64,000 bases of DNA from JAWMQL01 sp033283165. Lineage in GTDB: Bacteria > Pseudomonadota > Gammaproteobacteria > Pseudomonadales > Halieaceae. Under the pieces are notes generated by a model. The model made no database searches. It was not told where the DNA came from and was given only the letters and a program-made list of their open reading frames with translations. Numbering within the stretch: position 1 is the stretch's first letter; every line of letters begins with the position of its first letter. The DNA lies in assembly GCA_033283165.1 (NCBI GenBank), contig JAWMQL010000002.1, forward strand, positions 1 to 64,000, read 5' to 3'. Positions 31,773-40,007 of the stretch are shown one piece after another. The translations under genes were made by a program, and so were the position numbers.

Positions 31773-33311
31773 GTGAAATCGTTGTTGAAAAAACTGATGA
31801 ACCGGCTGGACAGCCTGTTCTCGCTCGCCTTCACCCCGGCCTGGAACCCGATGTACCAGCTGGGGGCCTTGTCGTTCTATTTCTACTGGATCGTGGCGAT
31901 CACCGGTATCGCCCTGTTCGTTTTCTTCGAAACCAGCATCAGCGGCGCCCACGAATCGATCGAGTACCTGACCGTACAGCAGTGGTACTTCGGCGGGGTG
32001 ATGCGCTCCTTCCACCGCTATGCCTCGGCCGCCATGGGCGTGACAGTCACCCTGCACCTGCTGCGGGAGTTCGCCATGGACCGCTACAGCGGGGTGCGCT
32101 GGTTCAGCTGGGTCTCCGGCATTCCCCTGCTGTGGCTACTGTTCGCCTCGGCGATCGGCGGTTACTGGCTGGTCTGGGACATCCAGGCCCAGTATATCGC
32201 CCAGACCACCGCGGACTGGTTCGACTGGCTGCCGATCATGGTCGACCCCATGGCCAACAACTTCCTCAACGAAACCTCCCTGAGCGACCGCTTTTTCTCC
32301 CTGCTGGTATTCCTGCACATCGGTATCCCGCTGGCCCTGCTGCTGGGCATGTTCATTCACATCAAACGGATCAGCAACGCGCGCAGCAATCCGGCCAAGG
32401 GCCTCGCCCTGGGCACGCTGCTGGCCCTGTTGGCGGTGTCCCTGTTTCGCCCGGCGCTGAGCCAGGCTCCGGCCGACCTGGACCTGGCCGTGACGGAAGT
32501 GGGGCTGGACTGGGTGTATCTCAATCCCTACCCGCTGATCCAGAATTGGGGGCCGGGCCCCACCTGGGCCCTGCTGGTGGGCTTCTCCACCCTGTTGACG
32601 CTACTGCCTTTCCTGCCCTCGAAGCGGCCGGCGCAGGGGCCGGTAGCCGTGGTCGACCCGGACAACTGCAACGGCTGTGGCTGGTGCCTGGCGGATTGCC
32701 CCTACGAGGCGATCAGCATGAAGGAACACGATTACAAGCCGGGACACCAGCAATCGGTGGTGGACCCCAACCTGTGTATAAGCTGCGGTATCTGCGCCGG
32801 CGCCTGCCCTTCCTCCTCGCCCTTCCGGCACGTGGATGAACTGGAAACCGGCATCAGCATTCCCGGTTTCCACATCAAGGAACTGCTGTCCCTGACCGAG
32901 AAGAAGCTGGCGGCCCTTGGGGGCGGGACCAGGATCATGGTGTACGGCTGTGACCACGGCACCCGGGTGGAGGAAGCAGAAGCCAATGACGTGGCGACTA
33001 TCAGCATGCCCTGTTCGGCCCTGGTGCCTCCCGCGTTTATCGATTATGTCTTGCGCAAGGACCTGGCCGAGGGCGTGATGGTTACCGGGTGCTGCGAGGG
33101 CGACTGCCACTACCGGCTGGGCAACACCTGGATGGACCAGCGCTTCAGCGCCGCACGTATGCCGATATTGCGCACCCGGGTTCCGCGCGAACGGGTGCGG
33201 GTGCGCTGGCTGGGAGCCCAGGGAACCGCCAGCCTGGGCCGGGAAATAAGCGATTTCCAGCAGCACCTGCAACAACCGGAGATCGAGGTGACGGAGGTGA
33301 AAAGTGCCTGA
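31773..33311 (+). CDS. Cytochrome b - ferredoxin - MvhD-type fusion protein
   Basis: A 512-residue fusion. Residues about 1-225 are a cytochrome b N-terminal domain with two HX13H pairs (H81/H95 and H182/H196) for two b hemes. About 295-350 is a double 4Fe-4S ferredoxin (C299, C302, C305, C309 and C335, C338, C341, C345). About 385-460 resembles the FlpD/MvhD domain of methanogen hydrogenase-heterodisulfide reductase, with C393, C414, C440, C441 and C445 in TGCCEGDCHYRLGN. It could move electrons between quinol, a soluble iron-sulfur partner and the heme-copper enzyme. GTG start. Ends overlapping the next gene. The role is inferred. Confidence 0.82.
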   Translation: MKSLLKKLMNRLDSLFSLAFTPAWNPMYQLGALSFYFYWIVAITGIALFVFFETSISGAHESIEYLTVQQWYFGGVMRSFHRYASAAMGVTVTLHLLREFAMDRYSGVRWFSWVSGIPLLWLLFASAIGGYWLVWDIQAQYIAQTTADWFDWLPIMVDPMANNFLNETSLSDRFFSLLVFLHIGIPLALLLGMFIHIKRISNARSNPAKGLALGTLLALLAVSLFRPALSQAPADLDLAVTEVGLDWVYLNPYPLIQNWGPGPTWALLVGFSTLLTLLPFLPSKRPAQGPVAVVDPDNCNGCGWCLADCPYEAISMKEHDYKPGHQQSVVDPNLCISCGICAGACPSSSPFRHVDELETGISIPGFHIKELLSLTEKKLAALGGGTRIMVYGCDHGTRVEEAEANDVATISMPCSALVPPAFIDYVLRKDLAEGVMVTGCCEGDCHYRLGNTWMDQRFSAARMPILRTRVPRERVRVRWLGAQGTASLGREISDFQQHLQQPEIEVTEVKSA

Positions 33312-33798
33312 GTTGCGCCGCTACCTGGGCCAGGCCCTGCTCTACGCCCTGTTTTTCCTGCCATTGGCGTGGGTCACTCACCAACCCACCTACCGCAGCC
33401 TCGAGGCAGACACCGCCGTGCTAAAACTGGCGATACGCCATCCCGGCAAGATCGTCGGCGAGTGCACTGACCTGAGCGCCGGCAGCAACGCGGCACTGCC
33501 GGCCAATATGCGGCGCCCCCAGCTGTGCCCGCGGGAACGCTCGCCACTGGACCTGGAGTTGATCCTGGACGGGGAACAGCTGTACCGTGCTTCAGTCGCT
33601 GCCCCGGGGCTGCACGACGATGGGATCGCCAGCATGTACCAACGCTTTACACTGCCAGCCGGCAGACACCGGCTGGAACTGCGGATGAACGACAATGTGG
33701 CGGTAGCCGGACCCACCTGGACCCTGGCCCAGGAGATCGAGCTGGCGCCGGCCCAGGTGATGGTGGCATCGTTCAAGGAAGGATTCGTACTCGAGTGA
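33304..33798 (+). CDS. Membrane-anchored periplasmic protein of the oxidase operon, unknown
   Basis: A 164-residue protein with an N-terminal membrane segment (about 8-25) and a beta-rich periplasmic part (LDLELILDGEQLYR, LPAGRHRLELRMNDN, VMVASFKEGFVLE). Two Cys (in GECTD and QLCPR) could form a disulfide. GTG start overlapping the cytochrome b fusion by eight bases; its stop overlaps the next start (GTGA). This tight coupling on both sides suggests a true subunit or assembly factor. No family recognised. Confidence 0.75.
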   Translation: MPELRRYLGQALLYALFFLPLAWVTHQPTYRSLEADTAVLKLAIRHPGKIVGECTDLSAGSNAALPANMRRPQLCPRERSPLDLELILDGEQLYRASVAAPGLHDDGIASMYQRFTLPAGRHRLELRMNDNVAVAGPTWTLAQEIELAPAQVMVASFKEGFVLE

Positions 33799-35177
33799 AC
33801 ACCGTGGAAGATTACAGTATCGACGTACCGACGGATTCCCGACGCACCCTGGCGCTGGGCTGGCTCTGGCTCTGCGTGCTGTCTCTGTTGGGGGCGGGGG
33901 TGTTCTCCCTGCTGCTGGTGGTGTCACGCACCCCGTTTATCCAGGACGTCATTCCCTGGATCGACTTTTTCCATTCCGCCCTGGTAGTACACGTGGACCT
34001 GTCGGTCCTGGTCTGGAGTCTCGCTTTCGGCGGCATCCTGTGGAGCCTCAACCAGCGCCCCGGCGCCAACTGGCTGGCGTGGCCGGCGCTCCTGCTGTCC
34101 TGCATCGGTGCGACGATCATCATTATTTCGCCCTTCGTACGCGACGCCCAGCCCCTGATGAGTAACTACATTCCGGTGTTACAGCACCCGCTTTTTTTCA
34201 GTGGCCTGCTGGCCTTCACCCTGGGGTTTACCCTGCTGGTACTGAACAGCATGATCTTCATGGCCCCGGTGGGACCCTGGATGAGCGGCCGCGGGGCCCT
34301 GCGCTTCGGCCTCAACACGGCGGCGGTTTCGGCCGCCGTGGCCCTGATCTGTTTCGGCTGGTCCTATCTGAAAATGCCGCCCTACCTGCTGGGACAGTCC
34401 TTCTTCGAGTTGCTGTTCTGGGGCGGCGGCCACGTATTGCAGTTCACCTACACCCTGTTGATGCTGGTGTCCTGGCTGTGGCTGGCGTCCTGGGCGGGCC
34501 TGAAGCTGCCCCTGACGCCGCGGGTGGTGCTGGTCATCCTGTTCGTGGGCCTGGCCTGCGTCTTTCTTTCCCCGATCATCTACCTGTCGTATGACATCAC
34601 GGCCATCGAGCACGTGGAACTGTTCACCTGGCTGATGCGTTGGGGCGGCAGCCTCGCCACCCTGCCGCTGGCGCTGGCCATCCTGGTGGCCCTGGTGCGA
34701 TATGGCGGGGCCAATGACGAGGAAACCCTGGCCCGCTCCTGCCTACAGTGCTCCCTGTTCCTGTTCGGGGTGGGCGGTGTGATCGGTTTTATGATTTCCG
34801 GCAGCGATGTCACCATCCCGGCCCACTATCACGGCTCCATCGTCGGCGTCACCATTGCCCTGATGGGGGTGTGTTACCGGCTCCTGCCGCAGCTGGGTTA
34901 CCCCCTGCGCAATATGAGACTGGCGATCTGGCAACCGGTGGTTTACGGCGGCGGCCAGTTACTGCACGCCACCGGGCTGGTCTGGTCGGGTGGTTACGGG
35001 GTGCAGCGCAAGGTGGCGGGGGCGGATCAGGCCCTGAACTCCATCGAGCGGGTGATGGGTATGGGCCTAATGGGGTTCGGCGGGCTGGTTTCCGCCATCG
35101 GCGGCGTTTTGTTCCTGGTGGTCGTCCTGCGGGCCCTGCTCGCCAAGGACAGAGCGCAACAGGCTGAAGCTGGATAG
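33795..35177 (+). CDS. Second heme-copper oxidase subunit I homologue with degenerate active site
   Basis: A 460-residue polytopic membrane protein (about 12 helices) of the oxidase subunit I superfamily. It keeps a low-spin heme His (H66 in VVHVDLSVLVW), a first CuB His (H213) and the paired heme His H344/H346 (PAHYHGSIVG). The expected His-His pair is Glu272-His273 (AIEHVELF) and the residue four after H213 is Phe217, not Tyr. Thus the CuB site and O2 chemistry look impaired or altered. It may be a heme-only electron carrier, an NO-binding subunit or a divergent reductase. GTG 33795 overlaps the previous stop by four bases. Confidence 0.8.
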   Translation: MNTVEDYSIDVPTDSRRTLALGWLWLCVLSLLGAGVFSLLLVVSRTPFIQDVIPWIDFFHSALVVHVDLSVLVWSLAFGGILWSLNQRPGANWLAWPALLLSCIGATIIIISPFVRDAQPLMSNYIPVLQHPLFFSGLLAFTLGFTLLVLNSMIFMAPVGPWMSGRGALRFGLNTAAVSAAVALICFGWSYLKMPPYLLGQSFFELLFWGGGHVLQFTYTLLMLVSWLWLASWAGLKLPLTPRVVLVILFVGLACVFLSPIIYLSYDITAIEHVELFTWLMRWGGSLATLPLALAILVALVRYGGANDEETLARSCLQCSLFLFGVGGVIGFMISGSDVTIPAHYHGSIVGVTIALMGVCYRLLPQLGYPLRNMRLAIWQPVVYGGGQLLHATGLVWSGGYGVQRKVAGADQALNSIERVMGMGLMGFGGLVSAIGGVLFLVVVLRALLAKDRAQQAEAG

Positions 35178-35321
35178 GGACAGCACCAGGATCAGGACAA
35201 AGAAAATCACGTTGCGCTGGGGCAGCGGCTCACCGTGCAGCCGTTCCAGCCACAACAGGAGTTGGTCGCAGATCAGGTACAGCGCGATGCCGACGGCGGT
35301 GAACAGCAGAATATCAGACAT
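35067..35321 (-). CDS. Small two-helix membrane protein, convergent overlap with oxidase homologue
   Basis: An 84-residue protein on the minus strand. Two hydrophobic segments (about 3-19 and 34-55) flank a charged loop (LERLHGEPLPQRN). The ATG has a very strong GGGAGGAATCC ribosome site. It overlaps the last 111 bp of the plus-strand oxidase homologue. The C-terminal 30 residues are polar and lie wholly in that overlap. Codon and hydrophobic pattern suggest a real gene of unknown function. Confidence 0.6.
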   Translation of the reverse strand: MSDILLFTAVGIALYLICDQLLLWLERLHGEPLPQRNVIFFVLILVLSLSSFSLLRSVLGEQGPQDDHQEQNAADGGNQPAEPH

Positions 35322-35374
35322 GGATTCCTCCCGGTGACTGCCGGGCATGGTGCAGCAAGCAAGGTGGCAAGACA

Positions 35375-35914
35375 ATGACTCACGGCAAGAAAGCCTGTTC
35401 CCCAGGCCTGGTATTATTCGGTGCCCTGGTGCTGGCTGTGGCGCTCAGCGGTTGCGGCGAGCAACGCTTCCAGCCCAAGGAGGCACCTGACTTCAGCCTG
35501 CCCCTGCTGGCGGGCAACGGCAGCGCATCGCCTTCTGATTACCCGGGGCAGGTGGTTTACATCACATTCTGGGCCTCCTGGTGCGAGCCCTGCCGCCAGG
35601 AAATGCCCTTCCTCGCCCGCCTCTGGCAGCGGCATGCAGGCGAAGGTTTCCAGGTGCTGGCGGTCAACGTGGACGAGGATGAAGCGGCGGCGCGGGCCTT
35701 CGCCGAGCAGTACGAACTGCCCTTTCCCCTGCTGCGGGATGCCAGCCGGGAAGTGGGTACCGCCTACCGGGTGCCGGGCTATCCGACCCACTTCATCACC
35801 GACCGGCGCGGCCGCATTCGCTACTCGGGCCTGGGATTCAACCTGGCCGATGTGGAAGCGGTCAGTGGCGAGGTGGCGGAGTTACTGGCGGAGTCAGGCG
35901 GTGCAGCAGATTGA
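35375..35914 (+). CDS. TlpA/ResA-like lipoprotein thioredoxin
   Basis: A 179-residue predicted lipoprotein (lipobox LSGC, Cys27) with a thioredoxin fold. The active site is WCEPC, with the cis-Pro region VPGYPTHFI. Such proteins reduce apocytochrome c heme Cys or oxidase copper sites in the periplasm. Location after the oxidase operon and before a heme A synthase suggests a role in assembly of that enzyme. It converges with the ctaA-like gene, overlapping it by 53 bp. Confidence 0.88.
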   Translation: MTHGKKACSPGLVLFGALVLAVALSGCGEQRFQPKEAPDFSLPLLAGNGSASPSDYPGQVVYITFWASWCEPCRQEMPFLARLWQRHAGEGFQVLAVNVDEDEAAARAFAEQYELPFPLLRDASREVGTAYRVPGYPTHFITDRRGRIRYSGLGFNLADVEAVSGEVAELLAESGGAAD

Positions 35915-36845
35915 TCGCCGCCAGCAGCAGCAGCGCGGCCAGGGCATTGTGCGCGGTCACCACCAGCAACGGCAGTTCAAACCAGATTGCGGACACCCCC
36001 AGTGCGATCTGCCCGATAGAGCAGACCGATAACAGGCGCAGGGTAGGAGTCAGGGCCGGCGTGGCCAGCAGGCGCCGCACCAGCCAGGCGAGGTAGGCGG
36101 CGGTCAGCAACGCGAACAGCCGGTGCACCATACTGAGTAGCCCCAGGCCGCTGTCACGCACGACCTGGCCGGAGGGATCCAGCTCGATCTGGCGCCCCGG
36201 GTTGAACATATCCCCCGCGGCCGCCAGCACCTCCCAACCACCCTCGCAGGACACCAACCCCGGGCAACTGCCCGAGGCGTAGTTGGCACTGGCCCAGCCG
36301 CCCAGTACCACCTGCACCAGCACCAGGGCCAGTGCCAGCAAAGCCAGTGGCCGAAAGCGCTGCGCGTCTTCCGGCAGTGGCACCAGGCCGGCCTCCACCT
36401 CCCTTTGCAGCATCCACCACAGCAGGCCCAGCAGGGCCATGCCGCCGAGCAGGTTGCCCATGGTGATCAGCGGGTTGCTGCGGGTGGGCGTGTAATAGCC
36501 GAGCAGGGACAGGAACACGGTAATGGCAAACACTGCCACGGGTACCGCCAGACCGGTGGCGCGGGACTGCCCGCGGCGCAGGGCCTGGATGAAAATCAGC
36601 AGGATGAACACCCCCAGCACCGAGGCGATATAGCGGTGCGCCACCCGGGCGCCGTAATAGGCCATGCCGGCACCCTCCTGCGTCAGCACCGTGACGCCGC
36701 GCTTTTCATCATCCGGGTTCAGGTGGGCATAGCACGCCGGCCAGGGTTCACAGCCGATACCCACTTCCGCCAGGCGGATGTAGGCACTGAGAATGACTGT
36801 GAGCAGCGTAAATAACAGGGACAGGCTGAGCAGGGTGCGGTAAAT
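35862..36845 (-). CDS. ctaA: Second heme A synthase (CtaA class), probable ATT start
   Basis: A membrane protein of about 327 residues of the bacterial CtaA class. It has the extracellular Cys pair GCEPWPACYAHL, HRYIASVLG, the second Cys loop SCPGLVSCEGGW and HRLFALLTAAYLAW. The first canonical start is GTG 36764, but that would remove transmembrane helix 1. The helix (TLLSLSLLFTLLTVILSAYIRL) is coded in frame upstream, after an in-frame TGA, with no ATG, GTG or TTG. An ATT at 36845 lies seven bases after AGGA and is the likely start. This class differs from the Cox15-type copy at 23034. Confidence 0.8.
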   Translation of the reverse strand: MYRTLLSLSLLFTLLTVILSAYIRLAEVGIGCEPWPACYAHLNPDDEKRGVTVLTQEGAGMAYYGARVAHRYIASVLGVFILLIFIQALRRGQSRATGLAVPVAVFAITVFLSLLGYYTPTRSNPLITMGNLLGGMALLGLLWWMLQREVEAGLVPLPEDAQRFRPLALLALALVLVQVVLGGWASANYASGSCPGLVSCEGGWEVLAAAGDMFNPGRQIELDPSGQVVRDSGLGLLSMVHRLFALLTAAYLAWLVRRLLATPALTPTLRLLSVCSIGQIALGVSAIWFELPLLVVTAHNALAALLLLAAINLLHRLTPPVTPPPRH

Positions 36846-36935
36846 GGGGGTGTCCTCGCTGGAATCAGGTCAACACTATGGCAAAAGTCCCGGGCGCGAG
36901 GCAAGCTTGCCCTGCGCAAGCCCGATCTCTATATT

Positions 36936-36953
36936 GAATTCGTTAATGAATTC
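36936..36953. promoter_or_regulatory. GAATTC-N6-GAATTC palindrome at the LysR start
   Basis: Two GAATTC sequences six bases apart form a dyad inside an AT-rich stretch 9 bp before the lysR-type ATG. The T-N11-A geometry and position suggest an autoregulatory LysR site. Confidence 0.4.
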
Positions 36954-36962
36954 GGCGGATTC

Positions 36963-37856
36963 ATGAATATTTCTCTGAAACAATTGCGCGCATTCGTCAC
37001 CCTGGCCCGCTGCTCCAGCTTTGCCGAGGCCTGCGAGCTGCTACACCTGTCTCAACCCGCCCTTAGCGTGACTATCAGGAAAATGGAAGACGAGGTGGGC
37101 GGCGCGCTGTTCAACCGCTCCACCCGCAGCCTGAAACTCAGCGCCGAGGGTCGCGAGTTCCTGCCCACCGCCAAGCGCCTGCTGGCAGATTGGGACCGCG
37201 CCTTCGACGACCTGGGCCGGGCCTTCAGCCTGCAGCAGGGCAAGCTCAGCATCGCGGTCATGCCCTCCTTCGCCATGAACCAGTTTCCCGAGGCCCTGGC
37301 CGTGTTCCGCCGGCGCCACCCCGGCATCAACATCAAGGTGGAAGACGTGGTCATGGAGTCGGTGATCGACGCCGTGCGCGGCGGGCAGGTGGACCTGGGC
37401 ATCACCTTCGAACCGGAGCAGTTGGACGGGGTGGAATTTCACCCCCTGTTCTCGGATCGTTTTATCGCCATCCTGCCCCCGGAATCGCCGCTCGCCGCAG
37501 AGCAGCGCCTCAGCTGGCAGGCCCTCTGCGAGCAGCCGTTTATTGCCATGAACCGCGGCAGCTGGACCCGCGACGCCATCGACCAGGCCCTGGCCGACGC
37601 CGGGGTGGTGCCGGCGGAGTTGTCCGAGGCCAACCAGCACGCCACCATAGGCCGCATGGTCGCCACCGGCCTGGGGGTGAGTGTGGTGCCGGCCCTGTGC
37701 CGTTCCCAGATGGAAGCCATGGGAGTGCACTGCCGGGCCATCGACGGCCCGGAGATTTGCCGCCAGGTGGGCGTCTTCACCCGCCGCCGGCACCCGGTAT
37801 CCCGCGCGGCCCAGTCCATGCTGGCGGTCTTGTCGGAGCAGTTCGGTGCGAACTGA
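36963..37856 (+). CDS. LysR-family transcriptional regulator
   Basis: A 297-residue LTTR. The N-terminal winged helix (1-65) contains FAEACELLHLSQPALSVTIRKMEDEVG. The effector domain (about 90-290) includes VDLGITFEPEQLDG and GLGVSVVPALCRSQME. The ligand is unknown. It is divergent from the ctaA-like gene and followed by uup, neither an obvious metabolic target. ATG 36963 with GGCGG upstream. Confidence 0.9.
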   Translation: MNISLKQLRAFVTLARCSSFAEACELLHLSQPALSVTIRKMEDEVGGALFNRSTRSLKLSAEGREFLPTAKRLLADWDRAFDDLGRAFSLQQGKLSIAVMPSFAMNQFPEALAVFRRRHPGINIKVEDVVMESVIDAVRGGQVDLGITFEPEQLDGVEFHPLFSDRFIAILPPESPLAAEQRLSWQALCEQPFIAMNRGSWTRDAIDQALADAGVVPAELSEANQHATIGRMVATGLGVSVVPALCRSQMEAMGVHCRAIDGPEICRQVGVFTRRRHPVSRAAQSMLAVLSEQFGAN

Positions 37857-37984
37857 GCCTGCCTCCTGCGCGGAGACATTGGCCCGGGGACTCTAGGTGC
37901 AGGGCGCGGTTACCGGGCAGGTCACGCTAGGCACTGTCCAACCCCTGGCGTAGAATGCGCCGGCACCCAGTTACCGGAAACGTC

Positions 37985-39898
37985 ATGCCCCTGCTCAAGC
38001 TCGAAAACGCCAGTCTTCACTACGGCACCCAGGTCCTGTTGGACGAGGTCGAGCTGACCATCCACAAGGGTGACCGGCTGGGTCTGCTGGGCCGCAATGG
38101 TGCCGGCAAGACCACCCTGCTGCGAGTGCTTGAGGGACTTACCGAGCTCGACGACGGCGACCGCTGGCTGCGACCCGGGGTCCGTATCAGCCGCCTGCAA
38201 CAGGAGTTGCCGAAAGCGGAGCAGTTGACCGTCTACGAGGCGGTAACCCGCGGTCTGGCCAGCACCGGCGAGTTACTGGCCCGTTACCACCAGCTTGCGC
38301 TGCAGGCGCAGCCGGACCTGGATGCCCTGGCCCGGGTCCAGCACCAGTTGGAAGCCGCCGACGGCTGGCAGCTGCAACAACGGGTGGAAAGCACCATCAG
38401 CCGCCTGCAACTGCCCGCCGATCGCCCCATGTCCGCCCTGTCCGGCGGCTGGCGACGTCGGGTGGCACTGGCCCAGGCGCTGGTGGCGGAACCGGACATC
38501 CTGCTGCTGGACGAGCCCACCAACCACCTGGATATTCCTACTATCGAGTGGCTGGAAGAACAGTTGCTCGCGTTCCCCGGCGCCCTGGTCCTGATCACGC
38601 ACGACCGCCGCTTCCTGCAGCGGGTCAGCAACCGGGTGGCGGAGCTGGATCGTGGCCGGCTGACCATGTGGCAGGGCGACTACCAGGGCTTTTTGCGACA
38701 TCGGGAACAGGAATTGCAGGCGGAGGAGAAGGCCAACGAACTGTTCGACCGCAGGCTGGCCGAGGAGGAAACCTGGATCCGCCAGGGAATCAAGGCCCGT
38801 CGCACCCGCAACGAGGGCCGGGTGCGAGCCTTGAAGGCCATGCGCGAGGAACGTGCCGCGCGTCGCGAACGACAGGGCCGGGCCAGCTTCGCGGTGGAGG
38901 ACGCCGCGTCTTCCGGCAAGATCGTGGCGGAGTTGCAGTCGGTGTCGTTGCGCTTCGGCCAGCAGGACATCGTGCGCGATTTCTCCACCATCATCCAGCG
39001 CGGTGACCGGATTGGTATCGTCGGCGCCAACGGCGCCGGCAAGACCACCCTGGTGCGCCTGTTACTGGGTGAACAGGCACCGGACAGCGGTCGGGTCAAG
39101 CTGGGCAGCAAGCTGGAACTGGCCTACTCGGACCAGTTGCGCGACAGCCTGGACCCGGAGCGCAACCTGATCGACAACGTCTGCGGCGGCCAGGAATTCA
39201 TCGAGATCAACGGCCGGCGACGCCACGCCATCTCCTACCTGGGCGATTTCCTGTTCAGCCCGGAACGGGTGCGCACGCCGCTCAAGGCCCTGTCCGGCGG
39301 CGAGCGCAACCGGGCGGTACTGGCGCGGCTGTTTTCCAGGCCGGCCAACCTGCTGGTGCTGGACGAACCCACCAATGACCTGGACCTGGAAACCCTGGAG
39401 TTGCTGGAGGATATCCTGCTGGGCTTCGAGGGCACGGTGATCCTGGTCAGCCACGACCGGGAGTTCATGGACAACGTGGTTACCAGCCTGCTGGTGCTGG
39501 ACGGCAGCGGCCGCGTCGATGAGCAGGCCGGCGGCTACTCGGACTGGGAAGCCCGCGGCGGGCGGCTGCAGAGCCTCGCCGGGCAGGACAGCGTAACGGG
39601 AAGCCAGGGAGGACGGTCCGCGCACACTGCACCTGCCACGAACACCACAGCGGAGCCCACGCCAGAGCCGCCCCGCCGGCGCAAGCTGTCCTACAAGGAA
39701 CAGCGCGAACTGGATGCCCTGCCCGCACAGATCGAGGCGCTGGAGCAGCGCCAGCAGGCACTGGAGGAAACCAGCGCCGACCCTGCCTTTTACCAGCGCG
39801 AGCACACGGAGGTACAGGCTGTCCTCGAAGAACTGGCCACAATCCAGACCGAACTGGATCACGCCATGGAGCGCTGGGCCGAACTGGAAGACGCCTAA
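37985..39898 (+). CDS. uup: ABC-F ATPase Uup
   Basis: A 637-residue soluble ABC-F protein with two nucleotide-binding domains (Walker A GRNGAGKTT and GANGAGKTT; signatures LSGGWRRR and LSGGERNR; DEPTNHLD and DEPTNDLD), a linker between them and a C-terminal coiled coil (about 565-635). Uup proteins act on ribosomes or branched DNA. ATG 37985 gives the usual MPLLKLENAS start. The stop codon TAA is the TAA of a TAATTTGGGG repeat, so the extreme C-terminus may have been set by repeat insertion. Confidence 0.93.
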   Translation: MPLLKLENASLHYGTQVLLDEVELTIHKGDRLGLLGRNGAGKTTLLRVLEGLTELDDGDRWLRPGVRISRLQQELPKAEQLTVYEAVTRGLASTGELLARYHQLALQAQPDLDALARVQHQLEAADGWQLQQRVESTISRLQLPADRPMSALSGGWRRRVALAQALVAEPDILLLDEPTNHLDIPTIEWLEEQLLAFPGALVLITHDRRFLQRVSNRVAELDRGRLTMWQGDYQGFLRHREQELQAEEKANELFDRRLAEEETWIRQGIKARRTRNEGRVRALKAMREERAARRERQGRASFAVEDAASSGKIVAELQSVSLRFGQQDIVRDFSTIIQRGDRIGIVGANGAGKTTLVRLLLGEQAPDSGRVKLGSKLELAYSDQLRDSLDPERNLIDNVCGGQEFIEINGRRRHAISYLGDFLFSPERVRTPLKALSGGERNRAVLARLFSRPANLLVLDEPTNDLDLETLELLEDILLGFEGTVILVSHDREFMDNVVTSLLVLDGSGRVDEQAGGYSDWEARGGRLQSLAGQDSVTGSQGGRSAHTAPATNTTAEPTPEPPRRRKLSYKEQRELDALPAQIEALEQRQQALEETSADPAFYQREHTEVQAVLEELATIQTELDHAMERWAELEDA

Positions 39899-40007
39899 TT
39901 TGGGGTCAGAGTACTAATTCCGCCTAATTTGGGGTCCGCCTAATTTGGGGTCAGAGTACTTTTTCCTCAGGAAAAAGTACTCTGACCCCAAATTAGACCC
40001 CGAATTA
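39895..40007. repeat. TAATTTGGGGTCAGAGTACT repeat cluster with perfect inverted pair
   Basis: Direct copies begin at 39896 and 39925 (the second truncated). They are followed by a perfect inverted pair of 27-bp arms (39941-39967 and 39969-39995) separated by one base, then a degenerate copy to 40007. The uup stop (39896-39898) and the aminotransferase stop (40005-40007) both use the TAA/TTA of repeat ends. The T5/A5 in the arms make it a likely bidirectional terminator. It resembles REP/MITE-type elements. No transposase is nearby. Confidence 0.9.

Noticed and set aside
36862..36875. FNR/DNR box upstream of the second ctaA
   Set aside because: Only the TTGAC half-site is present; the other half (TTCCA) does not match.
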